14,874 nucleotides of DNA from Candidatus Odyssella thessalonicensis. GTDB lineage: Bacteria; Pseudomonadota; Alphaproteobacteria; Bin65. The notes under the pieces are model-generated. The model had not been told where the DNA came from, did not search any database, and was given only the letters and a program-made list of their open reading frames with translations. Every line of letters begins with the position of its first letter. The first letter of the stretch is position 1. The translations under genes and the position numbers were made by a program. Below are positions 14,757 through 14,874 of the stretch, piece after piece. Where the stretch lies: contig SBBV01000566.1 in assembly GCA_005240015.1 (NCBI GenBank), positions 1 through 14,874 of the forward strand. The letters run 5' to 3'.

Positions 14757-14823
14757 GACTGCTTCGCCAAGGCTACGCAGGGCGGGCAGCGCCCTCCGAA
14801 GCGCAGCGCGCGAAGGAGGGCGG
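14757..14823. repeat. REP-like palindrome in the plsX-fabH gap
   Basis: The 67-base gap contains GCCCTCC (14791-14797) and its complement GGAGGGC (14815-14821) around a GC-rich loop, next to the words TTCGCCAAGGCTACGC and CGCAGCGCGCGAAGG. These resemble common dispersed intergenic repeats of alphaproteobacteria. The right arm, AAGGAGGGCGG, also serves as the fabH ribosome site, so the repeat may influence fabH translation. Confidence 0.45.
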
Positions 14824-14874
14824 ATGATCGCCCCGTTTCGCGCCGTCGTCCGCGGTTGCGGCTCGTACCTGCCC
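14824..14874 (+). CDS. fabH: Beta-ketoacyl-ACP synthase III, N-terminus only (runs off the window)
   Basis: Only the first 17 codons are present: MIAPFRAVVRGCGSYLP. The ending GCGSYLP is the start of FabH (…GxGSYLP). FabH condenses acetyl-CoA with malonyl-ACP to start fatty acid synthesis. The ATG at 14824 follows a strong AAGGAGGGCGG site. Assignment leans on the plsX-fabH order; the catalytic residues lie outside the window. Confidence 0.85.
   Translation, partial: MIAPFRAVVRGCGSYLP

Overview
This window is high-GC DNA from what is most likely an alphaproteobacterium of the Rhodospirillales type. That assignment is inferred from gene order: riboflavin genes, nusB, thiL and a proton-pumping pyrophosphatase, followed by a bamE/omlA lipoprotein gene, a cytochrome bc1 assembly chaperone gene, a DUF177 (yceD) gene, rpmF, plsX and fabH. 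The codons strongly favour G or C in third position, and genes are tightly packed with overlapping stops and starts.

Layout. (1) 1-4244, plus strand: the end of ribD, then ribE, a ribB-ribA-like fusion, ribH, nusB and thiL, as one compact operon for riboflavin and thiamine-diphosphate synthesis plus antitermination. The ribA-like half of the fusion has lost the zinc cysteines of GTP cyclohydrolase II. The first ~50 bases are a piece of ribD in the wrong orientation. (2) 4241-5688: no intact cellular gene. It holds a ~275-bp palindromic element whose left end supplies the thiL stop codon, a decayed IS5-type element (4521-5367) with an internally deleted transposase and ~420 bp of extra DNA inside its inverted repeats, and a REP-like palindrome pair. 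(3) 5689-7809: hppA, a potassium-independent membrane H+-pyrophosphatase. (4) 7810-10440: an accessory island, all minus strand: a SnoaL/NTF2-like protein, and a three-gene cassette in which a TetR regulator lies between two paralogous genes of unknown function. Four related 18-bp palindromes lie upstream of these three genes; two overlap or abut -10 elements of recognisable promoters. (5) 10652-11165: a small lipoprotein gene broken by a 2-base contraction in a GC run. (6) 11220-14874: bamE (minus), then the plus-strand housekeeping run ubiquinol-cytochrome c chaperone, DUF177 protein, a small ORF, rpmF, plsX and the first 17 codons of fabH.

The core genes supply flavins, thiamine diphosphate, pyrophosphate-driven proton pumping, outer membrane assembly, bc1 complex assembly, a ribosomal protein and the start of fatty acid/phospholipid synthesis. 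The best candidate for something undescribed is the TetR cassette with its duplicated orphan family and repeated operators. The intergenic regions carry several distinct palindromic repeat families. No tRNA, rRNA or CRISPR array was seen.
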